The notes: generated by a model not told the origin, from the sequence alone. A stretch of DNA of 12,636 nt from Candidatus Zipacnadia bacterium (GCA_029821515.1 JALGTD010000065.1:1-12636), one strand, 5' to 3'; positions 5,383 through 12,636 are shown, numbered from the stretch's first letter. A program made the numbers and translations.

Positions 5383-7824
5383 ATGCGCGGACAGAGAACA
5401 GCGATCCGCAGTCTGCTGTTGTTATCCGTAGCACTGGGAGGCAGCGTTCACATGGCCTATGGACTGACGCTTTGGGTCGCACCCGACGGTAACGACGCCT
5501 GGTCAGGGCAGCTGATGCGACCCGTCGCCGCCCGAACCGACGGGCCCCTGGCGTCTCTCTCGGGCGCCCGCGACGTGGTGCGCCGCATCAAAGCCCAAGA
5601 GCCGTTGACCGAGCCAGTGCGCATACTGGTGGCTGATGGTACGTACACCCTCACCGCGCCGCTGGTCTTCGGGCCGGAGGACAGCGGGACCGAGAAGTGC
5701 CCCATTGTCTACGAAGCCGCTCCCGGTGCTCACCCTGTCTTCAGCGGTGGGCGAACCATTACCGAATTCAAGCTGGGTGCCAACGGTATCTGGCACGCAC
5801 AGGTGCCCGAGGTGGCCGCCGGTGAGTGGTATTTTGAGCAATTGTTTGTCAATGGCCGACGCGCCACGCGTGCGCGTTCCCCGAATAAGTTCTACTATTA
5901 CATGCTCCGCCAGGCCGGGGAGATCACCGATCCCACCACTGGCGAGAGGGTAAATTGGCCCGACCGGGCCTTTGGGGCGCGGCCTGCGGACATCAAGCCT
6001 CTGCTCGATATACCCCAGGAGAAGCTCAGTGATGTCACGCTGGTGGCATACCATTCGTGGGAGGTCTCTCGCCTGCGCCTGGCTGCGGTGGATCCGGAAA
6101 CGCACACTGTCATCACCACCGGTAAGGCGCGCTGGCCCTTTATGCACTGGGGACCTGGCCAGCGCTACTACCTGGAGAACTTCAAGGCAGCGCTCGACGC
6201 GCGGGGCGAGTGGTTCCTCGATCGCGATGGGACTCTATTCTACAAGCCCCTATACGGCGAGGATATGACCCAGGTGCAGGTCATTGCACCCATTCTGGGA
6301 GAATTCGTTCGCTTCACCGGCAAGCCGGCGGAGGAGCAGCCCGTCGAGCACATCATGCTGCGCGGCCTCACTTTCCAGTATGGGCAGTACATTCTGCCCG
6401 AACAGGGCCATTCTGACGCCCAGGCCGCTTACGGCATACCGGCTGTCATCATGGCGGATGGCGCGAACAACATTACAATCGAGCACTGCGAGATAGCGCA
6501 CGTCGGTATCTACGGGTTGTGGTTCCGCAGCGGCTGCCGCGATTGCCGGGCCGTGCACAACTACTTCTGGGACCTGGGGGCCGGCGCGGTGCGTATCGGC
6601 CAGGGAGATATCCCGGGCAATCCTGCCGATTACACCAGCCATATTGTCGTGGACAACAATATCATCCGCGCAGGCGGTCACACCTTCCCGGGCTGCGTCG
6701 GCATCTGGATCGGACAGAGCGGCGATAATCAGATCACGCACAATGACATCTCCGATTTGTTCTATACGGGGATTTCTGCAGGCTGGAACTGGAGCTACGG
6801 TGAGAACCTGTCCCAGCGCAACACCATTGACTTCAACCACATCCACCACCTCGGGTGGGGCGTGATGAGTGACATGGGCGGCATCTACACGCTGGGAGAG
6901 TCACCGGGCACAACCGTCAGCAACAATGTCATTCACGATATCTACGACTACGGCCACTATGGGGGAGGTGGATGGGGCCTGTACAACGATCAGTCCAGCA
7001 CGGGTATCGTGATGGAGAATAACGTGGTCTACAACACTAAGACCGGTGGCTACCACCTGCACTACGGCAAGGAGAACGTCATCCGCAACAACATCTTCGC
7101 CTTCAGTATGGGGCCCCAGCTACAGCGCTCAAAGGTGGAAGATCACCTCTCCTTCACCTTCGAGAATAACATCGTCTACTGGGATGGTGGCAGGTTTTTG
7201 GGGGGCAACTGGCGAGACCGCATCGAACTCAAGAACAATTTGTACTGGGACGCTTCGGGTGAGCCGGTAACGTTTGAGGGAATGACTCTGGCACAGTGGC
7301 AGGAAGCGGGCCATGATGCCGGCTCGCGCGTGGCTGATCCGCTGTTCGTTGATCCGGAGAAGTTTGACTTCCACCTCCGGCCCAATTCACCGGCACTGGA
7401 GACGGGATTTGTCCCGTTTGACTACACCCAGGCCGGGGTCTACGGCGACCCAGCCTGGGTCAAGCTGGCTTGCAGCTTCACTTATCCGCCTTTGGAGTTT
7501 GCTCCGCTACCGCCACCTGAAATAGCGCGCGACGGCTTTGAAGACACTCTCGTCGGCGCCCAGCCCGCGCAAGCCCACACCTCCGTCGAAAGCAAAGGCG
7601 ACTCCATTGCAGTTAGCGATGAATTAGCGGCCAGCGGCAATGGTTGTCTCAAGATTACCGACGCGCCGGGTCTCAAGTATGATTGGAACCCGCATTTCTA
7701 TTACCAACCCAACCATTCCAGCGGCGTGACGCGCTGCAGCTTCGACATACGCATCGAGGAAGGCGTCCGAATGTATCACGAATGGCGCGAGTATGGTGGT
7801 CCAGAATACCTGGTCCCAGCATAG
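5383..7824 (+). CDS. Secreted right-handed parallel beta-helix protein (main part, frameshifted before its natural end)
   Basis: The 813-residue frame starts at the ATG at 5383, ten bases after GGAGG. Residues 1-27 form a Sec signal peptide (basic MRGQR, then SLLLLSVALG). The mature protein opens with LWVAPDGNDAWSG and GPLASLSGARDVVRRIK, the usual entry of pectate-lyase-like beta-helix proteins. It continues with turns rich in N, G and I between about residues 320 and 640, such as NNITIEHCEIAHVGIYGLW, NNIIRAGG and ENNVVYNTKTGG. The segment from about residue 719 (GFEDT) looks like a C-terminal jelly-roll or concanavalin-like domain, of which only the first half is in this frame. Relatives are extracellular polysaccharide lyases, hydrolases or epimerases; no catalytic set can be assigned. 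The frame runs into TAG at 7822-7824 right after WREYGGPEYLV, and the rest of the domain continues in another frame. Confidence 0.85.
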   Translation: MRGQRTAIRSLLLLSVALGGSVHMAYGLTLWVAPDGNDAWSGQLMRPVAARTDGPLASLSGARDVVRRIKAQEPLTEPVRILVADGTYTLTAPLVFGPEDSGTEKCPIVYEAAPGAHPVFSGGRTITEFKLGANGIWHAQVPEVAAGEWYFEQLFVNGRRATRARSPNKFYYYMLRQAGEITDPTTGERVNWPDRAFGARPADIKPLLDIPQEKLSDVTLVAYHSWEVSRLRLAAVDPETHTVITTGKARWPFMHWGPGQRYYLENFKAALDARGEWFLDRDGTLFYKPLYGEDMTQVQVIAPILGEFVRFTGKPAEEQPVEHIMLRGLTFQYGQYILPEQGHSDAQAAYGIPAVIMADGANNITIEHCEIAHVGIYGLWFRSGCRDCRAVHNYFWDLGAGAVRIGQGDIPGNPADYTSHIVVDNNIIRAGGHTFPGCVGIWIGQSGDNQITHNDISDLFYTGISAGWNWSYGENLSQRNTIDFNHIHHLGWGVMSDMGGIYTLGESPGTTVSNNVIHDIYDYGHYGGGGWGLYNDQSSTGIVMENNVVYNTKTGGYHLHYGKENVIRNNIFAFSMGPQLQRSKVEDHLSFTFENNIVYWDGGRFLGGNWRDRIELKNNLYWDASGEPVTFEGMTLAQWQEAGHDAGSRVADPLFVDPEKFDFHLRPNSPALETGFVPFDYTQAGVYGDPAWVKLACSFTYPPLEFAPLPPPEIARDGFEDTLVGAQPAQAHTSVESKGDSIAVSDELAASGNGCLKITDAPGLKYDWNPHFYYQPNHSSGVTRCSFDIRIEEGVRMYHEWREYGGPEYLVPA

Positions 7825-8117
7825 TGGTGGTAGATGGCAAGGTACAGGTCGAAGGCGAGGACCTGTTGAGGCTGCCCACAGGTCAGTGGGTCCACTTTGA
7901 TGTAGTCGCCGGACTGGGCAGTCGCGCCACTGGCACGTGGGATCTGACCATCACTCTTCCCAATGCACCGCCCCGCCGTTTCCGCGAGCTAGAGTGCCGC
8001 AGCAAAGAGTGGAAAAGGCTCGACTGGCTCGGCTTCAGCAGCACCGCGAGCGACAAGCGCGTCTTTTACCTCGATAACATGGAGATAATACCGGAACTAT
8101 CTGAAACCCAGGAGTAG
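7815..8117 (+). pseudogene. C-terminal continuation of the beta-helix protein in the -1 frame
   Basis: From about 7815 the frame one base back is open to the TAG at 8115-8117 and encodes a coherent 100-residue domain end: SIVVVDGKVQVEG, LLRLPTGQWVHFDVVAGLG, TGTWDLTITLPNAPPRRF, KRLDWLGFSSTASDKRVFYLDNMEI. This completes the C-terminal jelly-roll begun upstream (YLV-P joined to SIVVVDG). One extra base in the CCC run at 7815-7817 would restore a single protein of about 911 residues. The segment has no good start of its own: the in-frame ATG at 7683 overlaps the upstream coding frame and has no ribosome site. It is therefore a recent frameshift mutation or a sequencing or assembly error, not a separate gene. 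Confidence 0.8.
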
Positions 8118-8153
8118 GATGGCCTGGCGAGCAAGTTGGAGCCTAGATGCTCA

Positions 8154-8180
8154 TTGACACAAACACAACTTTCGGAAAAT
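8154..8180 (+). promoter_or_regulatory. Weak promoter candidate before the E1 alpha operon
   Basis: A perfect -35 hexamer TTGACA (8154-8159) is followed, with a short 15-base spacer, by GAAAAT (8175-8180), four of six matches to the -10 consensus. It lies in the 163-base gap before the dehydrogenase genes. The poor -10 and short spacing keep confidence low. Confidence 0.25.
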
Positions 8181-8230
8181 CGCCAACAAAACGCGTGAGC
8201 TATGCTAACTTTGTTACCAGTACGTGCATG

Positions 8231-8258
8231 TTCGATGAGCCGAGTCTGGTTCATCGGA
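8231..8258 (+). promoter_or_regulatory. Leader hairpin upstream of the E1 alpha gene
   Basis: The arms 8231-8241 (TTCGATGAGCC) and 8248-8258 (GGTTCATCGGA) can pair over 11 positions, with two G-U wobbles and a 6-base loop, GAGTCT. The stem ends 22 bases before the ATG and a few bases before the AGGAAGGA ribosome site. It has no T tract, so a role in translation control or mRNA stability is more likely than termination. Confidence 0.4.
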
Positions 8259-8280
8259 CGACCCAGGAAGGAATCAGCCG

Positions 8281-9258
8281 ATGAAGATCGCGCCCGACCG
8301 ACTGAGGGAAATGCTCAGACTTATGTACAGAATCCGTGCATTTGAGTGCAGAGCACGCCAGCTATTTGAGGAAAACCGCCTGCGGGGCAGCTTTATGGGG
8401 GCATTGCATTCGTACGAAGGTGAGGAGGCCGTCGCGGTAGGGGCGTGTGTCGCTCTCAGATCAGATGATTACATACTGAGCACTCACCGGGGGCACGGCC
8501 ACTGCATCGCCAAGGGTGTAGATGTGAGGTTTATGATGGCAGAACTTCTCGGCAAAGAAACCGGCATCAGCAAGGGTCGCGGCGGCTCTATGCACATGTT
8601 TAACCCCGCTTTGGGCTTGCTGGGCGGAAATGGCATTGTCGGCGGCGGCATTCCGTTGGCCCTGGGCCCGGCCTTCAGTGCCCAGTATCGCCACACGGAT
8701 CAGGTAACGGTGTGCTTCTTCGGGGACGGGGCAGCGTGCCAGGGCAACTTCCACGAATCGCTGAATCTGGCTTCGGTCTGGAAGCTGCCGGTAGTTTATA
8801 TCTGCGAGAACAATCAGTACGCTGTGACTACACCCGCTCATGAGAGTATCGCAGTTGCCAACGTTGCCGATCGCGCCGCCGGCTACGGTTGTCCAGGTGA
8901 GGTGGTGGATGGCGGCGACGTACTGGCGGTGTACACGGCGGTCACCAAAGCTGTGCAGCGCGCCAGAGAGAGCGCCGGGCCGACACTGCTTGAGTGCAAG
9001 ACCTACCGTTATCAGGCGCACTGCATGGTGATCCCCGACCGCCGGGACCCCGAGGAGTTGGCCAGATGGCGAGAAGAGCATGACCCCATCTATCACTTCG
9101 AGCAATACTTGCTTGACCGCCACATTATGGACGAGGCCCAACAGTCTGAGTTAAATGAGCAGGTGCATGAGACAGTCGAAGAGGCCGTCACCTTTGCGGA
9201 AGCAAGCCCTTTACCCAACCCAAATACAGTTGTTGAACACCTTTGGGCTGAAGATTAA
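8281..9258 (+). CDS. TPP-dependent 2-oxoacid (pyruvate/acetoin-type) dehydrogenase E1 alpha subunit
   Basis: A 325-residue E1 alpha protein of usual length. With E1 beta it decarboxylates a 2-oxo acid or cleaves acetoin on thiamine diphosphate and passes the acyl group to a lipoyl E2. Landmarks are YEGEEAVAVG (45-54, usual GQEA), STHRGHGHCIAKG (67-79), KGRGGSMHMF (98-107), and the TPP/Mg motif GDGAACQGNFHESLN (148-162) ending in ENN (176-178). In the loop that usually reads R-[YF]-x-G-H-S this protein has RYQAHCM (243-249), so Gly is replaced by Ala and Ser by Cys. The C-terminal DPEELARWREEHDPI is standard. The start is the ATG at 8281 with AGGAAGGA upstream. Its stop is 17 bases before E1 beta. 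It is closest in look to the AcoA/PdhA class; the substrate is not determined. Confidence 0.93.
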   Translation: MKIAPDRLREMLRLMYRIRAFECRARQLFEENRLRGSFMGALHSYEGEEAVAVGACVALRSDDYILSTHRGHGHCIAKGVDVRFMMAELLGKETGISKGRGGSMHMFNPALGLLGGNGIVGGGIPLALGPAFSAQYRHTDQVTVCFFGDGAACQGNFHESLNLASVWKLPVVYICENNQYAVTTPAHESIAVANVADRAAGYGCPGEVVDGGDVLAVYTAVTKAVQRARESAGPTLLECKTYRYQAHCMVIPDRRDPEELARWREEHDPIYHFEQYLLDRHIMDEAQQSELNEQVHETVEEAVTFAEASPLPNPNTVVEHLWAED

Positions 9259-9275
9259 TACCAAGGAGCAGATGG

Positions 9276-10253
9276 ATGAGAGAAGCTTCGTATGTCAAAG
9301 CCCTGAACGAGGCCTTAATTGAAGAGATGGCGCGCGATGAGTCGGTCTTTCTCATTGGTGAGGACCTGGTAGAGCTGGGAGGAGGCTCGGGCGCCACTAA
9401 AGGCCTCGCCGAGCGCTTTGGTGCTCACCGGGTCCGCCAGACCCCGTTGTCTGAGGCGGCTTTCGTGGGGTTGGCGGTCGGCGCGGCTATGACGGGGCTG
9501 CGTCCGGTGGTTGAGATAATGTATGTTGACTTTGTCACCGTCTGTATGGATCAGATTATCAACCAGGCGGCCAAGCTGCGCTATATGTCCGGGGGTCAGT
9601 TTACCATTCCCCTCGTTATCCGCAGCCAGGGAGGCGGCGGCACCTCGGAAGCCGCTCAGCACTCTCAAAGCCCCGAGGCCTGGTTTGCCCACACACCGGG
9701 ATTGAAAGTAGTAATGCCGGCTACTGCCGCCGATGCCAAGGGACTACTCAAATCAGCGATCCGCGACGACAACCCGGTCGTTTTCCTGGAGCATAAGCTG
9801 TTGTACGCCACCAAAGGGGAAGTGCCCAAGGGTGAATACCTGATACCGCTGGGTCAGGCCGAGGTCAAACGACCGGGTCATGACGTAACACTGGTGGCCA
9901 CTTCTCTTATGGTCCACAAATCGCTGGCGGCTGCTGAAACCATAGCCGACGAGATCAGCGTGGAGGTCATTGACCCCCGCACACTGGTACCGCTGGACAT
10001 TGACTGCATCAACGCATCAGTGCGGAAGACCGGACGACTTCTGGTAGTACAGGAAGCCTGTACACGCGGGGGCTTCGGCAGTGAAATTGTCCGCCGTGTT
10101 ACCGAGGAATGCTTTGATTCGCTAAGGAGTGCGCCGAAGGTCTTAGGCGGCGCCAATCTGCCCATGCCCTTCAGCCACCCGTTGGAGACCGCGTGCATCC
10201 CCCAGGAGGAGACAATCATTGAGGCTATCAGCAGCCTCCTGGCGCCGCCATAA
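9276..10253 (+). CDS. 2-oxoacid (pyruvate/acetoin-type) dehydrogenase E1 beta subunit
   Basis: A 325-residue partner of the E1 alpha protein, of typical length. The N-terminal pyrimidine-binding domain shows LIGEDLVELGGGSGATKGL (26-44) and RVRQTPLSE (52-60), where Glu60 is the expected glutamate contacting the TPP aminopyrimidine. MYVDFVTVCMDQIINQAAK (82-100) and QHSQSPEAWFAHTPGLKVV (128-146) follow. The C-terminal transketolase-like domain includes VTLVATSLMV, VIDPRTLVPLD and QEACTRGGFGSEI. The ATG at 9276 has AAGGAG upstream. The alpha2-beta2 enzyme normally needs E2 (lipoyl acyltransferase) and E3 (dihydrolipoyl dehydrogenase); neither is in the window, and an aminotransferase follows 57 bases downstream. 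Either the E2/E3 are encoded elsewhere, or the E1 acts in another setting. Confidence 0.95.
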   Translation: MREASYVKALNEALIEEMARDESVFLIGEDLVELGGGSGATKGLAERFGAHRVRQTPLSEAAFVGLAVGAAMTGLRPVVEIMYVDFVTVCMDQIINQAAKLRYMSGGQFTIPLVIRSQGGGGTSEAAQHSQSPEAWFAHTPGLKVVMPATAADAKGLLKSAIRDDNPVVFLEHKLLYATKGEVPKGEYLIPLGQAEVKRPGHDVTLVATSLMVHKSLAAAETIADEISVEVIDPRTLVPLDIDCINASVRKTGRLLVVQEACTRGGFGSEIVRRVTEECFDSLRSAPKVLGGANLPMPFSHPLETACIPQEETIIEAISSLLAPP

Positions 10254-10310
10254 TCAATAGATAGGTGCAGAATCTTAGTATATGAGATTTATCAGGGAGA
10301 TGGAGGACTC

Positions 10311-11690
10311 ATGAACGAGATGGAACATAGCGAATGGACCGTGGCGCTCCAGCAGGATGCGCTGCACTACATCCTACTCAATCTTGGCGACTACACCGAT
10401 ATCGAGATGAGCGGTGCCAAGATAATCGAGAGGGGCGATGGCTGCTACGTCTACGACACCGACGGCCGCAAGTTCCTTGACAGCTTTGGCTCCCTGCTTT
10501 CGGCGGTCTGCGGGCATAACCGGCCCGAAGTCCACCAGGCGATGCTTGAGCAAATGCAGAAGCTGGAGTTTTTCCCCAGCTATCACGATGGTTTCACACC
10601 GATCGTGATCCAACTTGCCAGGCGACTGGCCAAAATCGCGCCCGGCGACCTGGAAGTGAGCTTCTTCGTAAACGGCGGCTCCGAGGCCACCGAGTCGGCC
10701 ATCAAGATGGCGCGGCAGTACTTTTGGGAAAGAGGCGACAAAGCCCGCCGCAAAATCATCTTCCGCCGCAACAGCTATCACGGGTCAACTCTCGGAGCAC
10801 TCTCAGCAACCGGGCTCTCCTGGTTCCGTGAGCCGCAGGAGCCACTGGTGCCCGGATTCATACCGGTGATGTCGCCTCATCCGTATCGCTGCGAGCTGGG
10901 TCTGGACCCGGAGCAGTCGGCTCGCATCGCCCTGCAGAACACAGAGGCGATCATCCGCTGGGAAGGTCCTGAAACTATCGCCGCGATGATCCTCGACCCA
11001 ATACCGGGTTCTAATGTTGGCTATCCAGTCCCGCCACCGTTCTACCTACCGGAGTTGAAGGCAATGTGCGAGAAATACGGCATCCTGACGATCTACGATG
11101 AGATCCAGGTGGGTATGGGCAAGACCGGCAAGATGTTCTGCTGCGAAAACTGGAATGTCGTCCCCGATTTTCTGTGCCTGGCGAAGTGTTTCTCGGGCGG
11201 ATTTGCGCCGATGGGGGTGGTGTTAACGACCGCCGAAATCGCCGATACATTCCGCCGTCCGGGCCATGAATTCCGGCACGGTCATACCTTCTGTGGCCAT
11301 CCCATCGCGGCCGCGGCGGTGATGGCCGTTCTGGACATCTACGAGAAGGAGAACCTGGTCGAGCGAGCCGCCGAGATGGGCAGCTACCTGAGAGAGAGAC
11401 TCGATGAGCTATACAAATATCCCATCGTTGGCGATGTCCGCGGCATTGGCCTGCTGCAGGCAGTCGAACTCGTTGCTGACAAGGCGACCCGTGCCTTCTT
11501 TGATAACAAAGGCGAAGTCGGCGGCTTCGTGCGCGACTACTGCTATCGCAACAGCATGATCCTGCGCAACAACGAAGAGATTCTGGTGGTGGCTCCACCG
11601 CTGACCATTACGCCCGAAATCATAGACGAGATGGTCGGCAACATTGACGCAGGTATCGCCGCAGCCATCGAGAATTTTGGCCTGGAGTAA
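10311..11690 (+). CDS. Class III (omega-type) PLP-dependent aminotransferase
   Basis: A 459-residue fold-type I aminotransferase of normal length. The PLP lysine is Lys292 in LAKCFSGGFAPMG. The Asp that binds the pyridine nitrogen is Asp263 in TIYDEIQVGMGKTG. NGGSEATESAIKMA (121-134) forms the phosphate-binding turn, and NSYHGST (154-160) supplies the aromatic residue stacked on PLP. HTFCGHPIAAAA and the late GDVRGIGLLQAVEL complete the family pattern. Members move amino groups from omega-amino acids, diamines, taurine, glutamate semialdehyde or similar donors; the substrate cannot be read from the sequence. The start is the ATG at 10311 with GGAGG just upstream; an ATG at 10320 is the alternative. 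It sits between E1 beta and the cyclase-like gene, so it may supply or remove a keto compound used there. Confidence 0.93.
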   Translation: MNEMEHSEWTVALQQDALHYILLNLGDYTDIEMSGAKIIERGDGCYVYDTDGRKFLDSFGSLLSAVCGHNRPEVHQAMLEQMQKLEFFPSYHDGFTPIVIQLARRLAKIAPGDLEVSFFVNGGSEATESAIKMARQYFWERGDKARRKIIFRRNSYHGSTLGALSATGLSWFREPQEPLVPGFIPVMSPHPYRCELGLDPEQSARIALQNTEAIIRWEGPETIAAMILDPIPGSNVGYPVPPPFYLPELKAMCEKYGILTIYDEIQVGMGKTGKMFCCENWNVVPDFLCLAKCFSGGFAPMGVVLTTAEIADTFRRPGHEFRHGHTFCGHPIAAAAVMAVLDIYEKENLVERAAEMGSYLRERLDELYKYPIVGDVRGIGLLQAVELVADKATRAFFDNKGEVGGFVRDYCYRNSMILRNNEEILVVAPPLTITPEIIDEMVGNIDAGIAAAIENFGLE

Positions 11691-11722
11691 ACATCCCGTC
11701 GAGCTAACTGGAGGTTGGTGCC

Positions 11723-12397
11723 GTGGCCGAGACAAGCGCGTCTGGGATCCCAGACGTAGGACGGCCCATCTATGACCTAACTGTGCCGCTTGTGGACGGT
11801 ATGGACTGGTACGGCGAGCACGACACCGCTCCGGCCCAGGTCCACGAAATCGGCTCGCTCGCCGACCAGGGCTGGCGCTCGCATTGGCTGAGCCTGATGG
11901 TGCTCAACGGCACCACCTACCTGGAGACCGCGGCCCACATCTCCGCCGATGCCCCCACCCTGGACCAGATTCCCCCCGAGTGCTTCATCACCCGGGCGTT
12001 TGTAGTGAAACTGGCCCCCGAATCCCAGGAGGTGCCGGCCCCCGATTGTGAGTTGGAAGGCTTTGCGCCAGGCGTTGATTCCCTCCTGTTGTACTTGGGT
12101 TGGGAGGAGCACCTCTACTCCCCACTGTGCTACGGCGACAGCCCGTACTTCTCGCCGGCCTTGCAGGAGTGGATCCTGGCCTACCGGCCCGCGATGCTCG
12201 GCGCCGACACGCTTTCCTTTGACCACCCCGACGACGAGACGATGCCGTTTGTCCGCGCCTTGTTTGGCTACGGAGGAATGATTCTCTGCCCCCTGATCGG
12301 CCTGGGTGAGCTGCCCATGGCGACCGTCACGGTTTGCGCTTTGCCTATGAGGGTTGTCGGCGCCAGCGCCGCGCCCTGCCGTGTACTGGCGTGGTAG
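11723..12397 (+). CDS. Cyclase/kynurenine-formamidase-family protein with altered metal site
   Basis: A 224-residue protein of the cyclase family (Pfam PF04199 type: kynurenine formamidase KynB, isatin hydrolase). The GTG start at 11723 has GGAGG eight bases upstream. The family pattern is visible: IYDLTVPLVDGMDWY (16-30), LLLYLGWEE (121-129), then MLGADTLSFDHP (158-169) where relatives read v-G-i-D-t-x-S-x-D. The usual metal motif HxGTHxDxPxH is replaced by NGTTYLETAAH (62-72). By position, the first His becomes Asn, the second His Tyr and the Asp becomes Glu; only the last His remains. Near the C-terminus, the His and the ExLxNL motif of relatives are replaced by FVRALFGYG and LCPLIGL. It may use a different metal set or be a non-catalytic or binding homologue. 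It lies 32 bases after the aminotransferase and 26 before the Gfo/Idh gene. Confidence 0.83.
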   Translation: MAETSASGIPDVGRPIYDLTVPLVDGMDWYGEHDTAPAQVHEIGSLADQGWRSHWLSLMVLNGTTYLETAAHISADAPTLDQIPPECFITRAFVVKLAPESQEVPAPDCELEGFAPGVDSLLLYLGWEEHLYSPLCYGDSPYFSPALQEWILAYRPAMLGADTLSFDHPDDETMPFVRALFGYGGMILCPLIGLGELPMATVTVCALPMRVVGASAAPCRVLAW

Positions 12398-12423
12398 AAC
12401 CTGCCTGAAAGGAGATAGTTGAA

Positions 12424-12636
12424 ATGGCCAAGCCAAAGAAGATCAGAATGGGTGTGATTCGCTGTGATACTCACGGCTACTATTTCGGTGCGCAGATGGA
12501 CTATGCCCATCTGGTACCGGAGAAGCTGATGGAACACAATTACATCGTTGATTACTACTATCAGGATATTTACGACCCATTGCGCCTGGCAAATTTGCCC
12601 AAGGTCAGCGGCTTCGAGATTGTCAAATGCTACGAC
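12424..12636 (+). CDS. Gfo/Idh/MocA-like oxidoreductase (N-terminal part, runs off window)
   Basis: The ATG at 12424 follows AAAGGAGAT and opens a frame of 71 codons to the window edge. After a basic start (MAKPKKI) the stretch RMGVIRCDTHGYYFG fits the first beta strand and NAD(P)-binding turn of a Rossmann fold. The pattern of VIRCDTHGYY followed by a stretch ending in KVSGFEIVKCYD resembles uncharacterised Gfo/Idh/MocA-type proteins, in which 'GFEIVKxxD' is the second strand with the cofactor-binding acid. Such enzymes oxidise or reduce sugars, inositols or related ring compounds. The glycine-rich turn is not the classic GxGxxG, and only about a fifth of the protein is visible, so the family is probable rather than certain. 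It is the fifth gene of the co-directional run. Confidence 0.7.
   Translation, partial: MAKPKKIRMGVIRCDTHGYYFGAQMDYAHLVPEKLMEHNYIVDYYYQDIYDPLRLANLPKVSGFEIVKCYD

Noticed and set aside
5503..6849. Minus-strand open frames of 214 and 199 codons inside the beta-helix gene
   Set aside because: They are antisense shadows of a well-supported gene, without starts, motifs or operon context.
7822..7824. Pyrrolysine readthrough of the TAG ending the beta-helix frame
   Set aside because: The same frame meets another TAG within four codons, and the coherent continuation is in a different frame, so an indel explains it better. TAG is also the normal stop of most genes here.
7683..8117. Separate gene starting at the ATG at 7683
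   Set aside because: Its first about 45 codons overlap the beta-helix frame, which is coherent there, while the second frame is coherent only after about 7815. This is one split gene.
1..12636. CRISPR arrays, tRNA or rRNA genes, phage genes, toxin-antitoxin or defence systems
   Set aside because: Looked for and not seen; no regular spacer-repeat pattern, no cloverleaf or rRNA landmarks, and every recognised gene is metabolic, secreted or insertion-related.

Overview
The window reads as chromosomal DNA of a fairly GC-rich bacterium. Coding regions are GC-rich, and intergenic stretches are visibly richer in A and T. The gene mix is a non-pyrrolysine MttB-like methyltransferase, secreted beta-helix and TIM-barrel carbohydrate-type proteins, a Gfo/Idh/MocA oxidoreductase, a class III aminotransferase and a cyclase-family protein. 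This mix is common in Planctomycetes, Armatimonadota, Latescibacterota, Poribacteria and similar uncultured lineages. The phylum is an inference; no rRNA or tRNA gene is present to settle it.

Layout. (1) Positions 252 to 1, minus strand: the first 84 codons of a molybdopterin oxidoreductase (formate-dehydrogenase-alpha type) with its four-cysteine Fe-S motif. It is cut by the window edge. (2) 253-646: a 394-base gene-free stretch with a good minus-strand extended -10 promoter whose -35 lies inside a palindrome. (3) 647-781: the broken start of an IS3-type transposase OrfA. (4) 822-1733, minus strand: a Tat-exported metallophosphoesterase. (5) 2114-3487: a secreted TIM-barrel glycoside-hydrolase-like protein with two in-frame, well-spaced translation starts. 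(6) 3488-3847: a gene-poor gap with a possible minus-strand membrane-protein tail. (7) 3848-5338: MttB-like methyltransferase. (8) 5383-8117: a large secreted right-handed beta-helix protein, split by a one-base deletion near 7815. (9) 8281 to the end: a tight co-directional run of E1 alpha, E1 beta (2-oxoacid dehydrogenase, TPP-dependent), class III aminotransferase, cyclase-family protein and the start of a Gfo/Idh/MocA oxidoreductase, with gaps of 17, 57, 32 and 26 bases.

How the genes may work together (inference). The secreted beta-helix and TIM-barrel proteins could release a sugar or modified-sugar compound. The MttB-like enzyme could remove a methyl group from a quaternary or methylated amine. 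The aminotransferase could convert an amine to a carbonyl, the E1 pair could decarboxylate a 2-oxo acid, and the cyclase-like and Gfo/Idh proteins could act on a cyclic amide, lactone or sugar intermediate. The absence of E2/E3 and of a corrinoid protein in the window, and the altered active site of the cyclase-like protein, are the main oddities. Five of the eight complete genes end in TAG, which argues against pyrrolysine decoding here even though an MttB homologue is present.

No CRISPR array, tRNA, rRNA, phage module or defence system was recognised.
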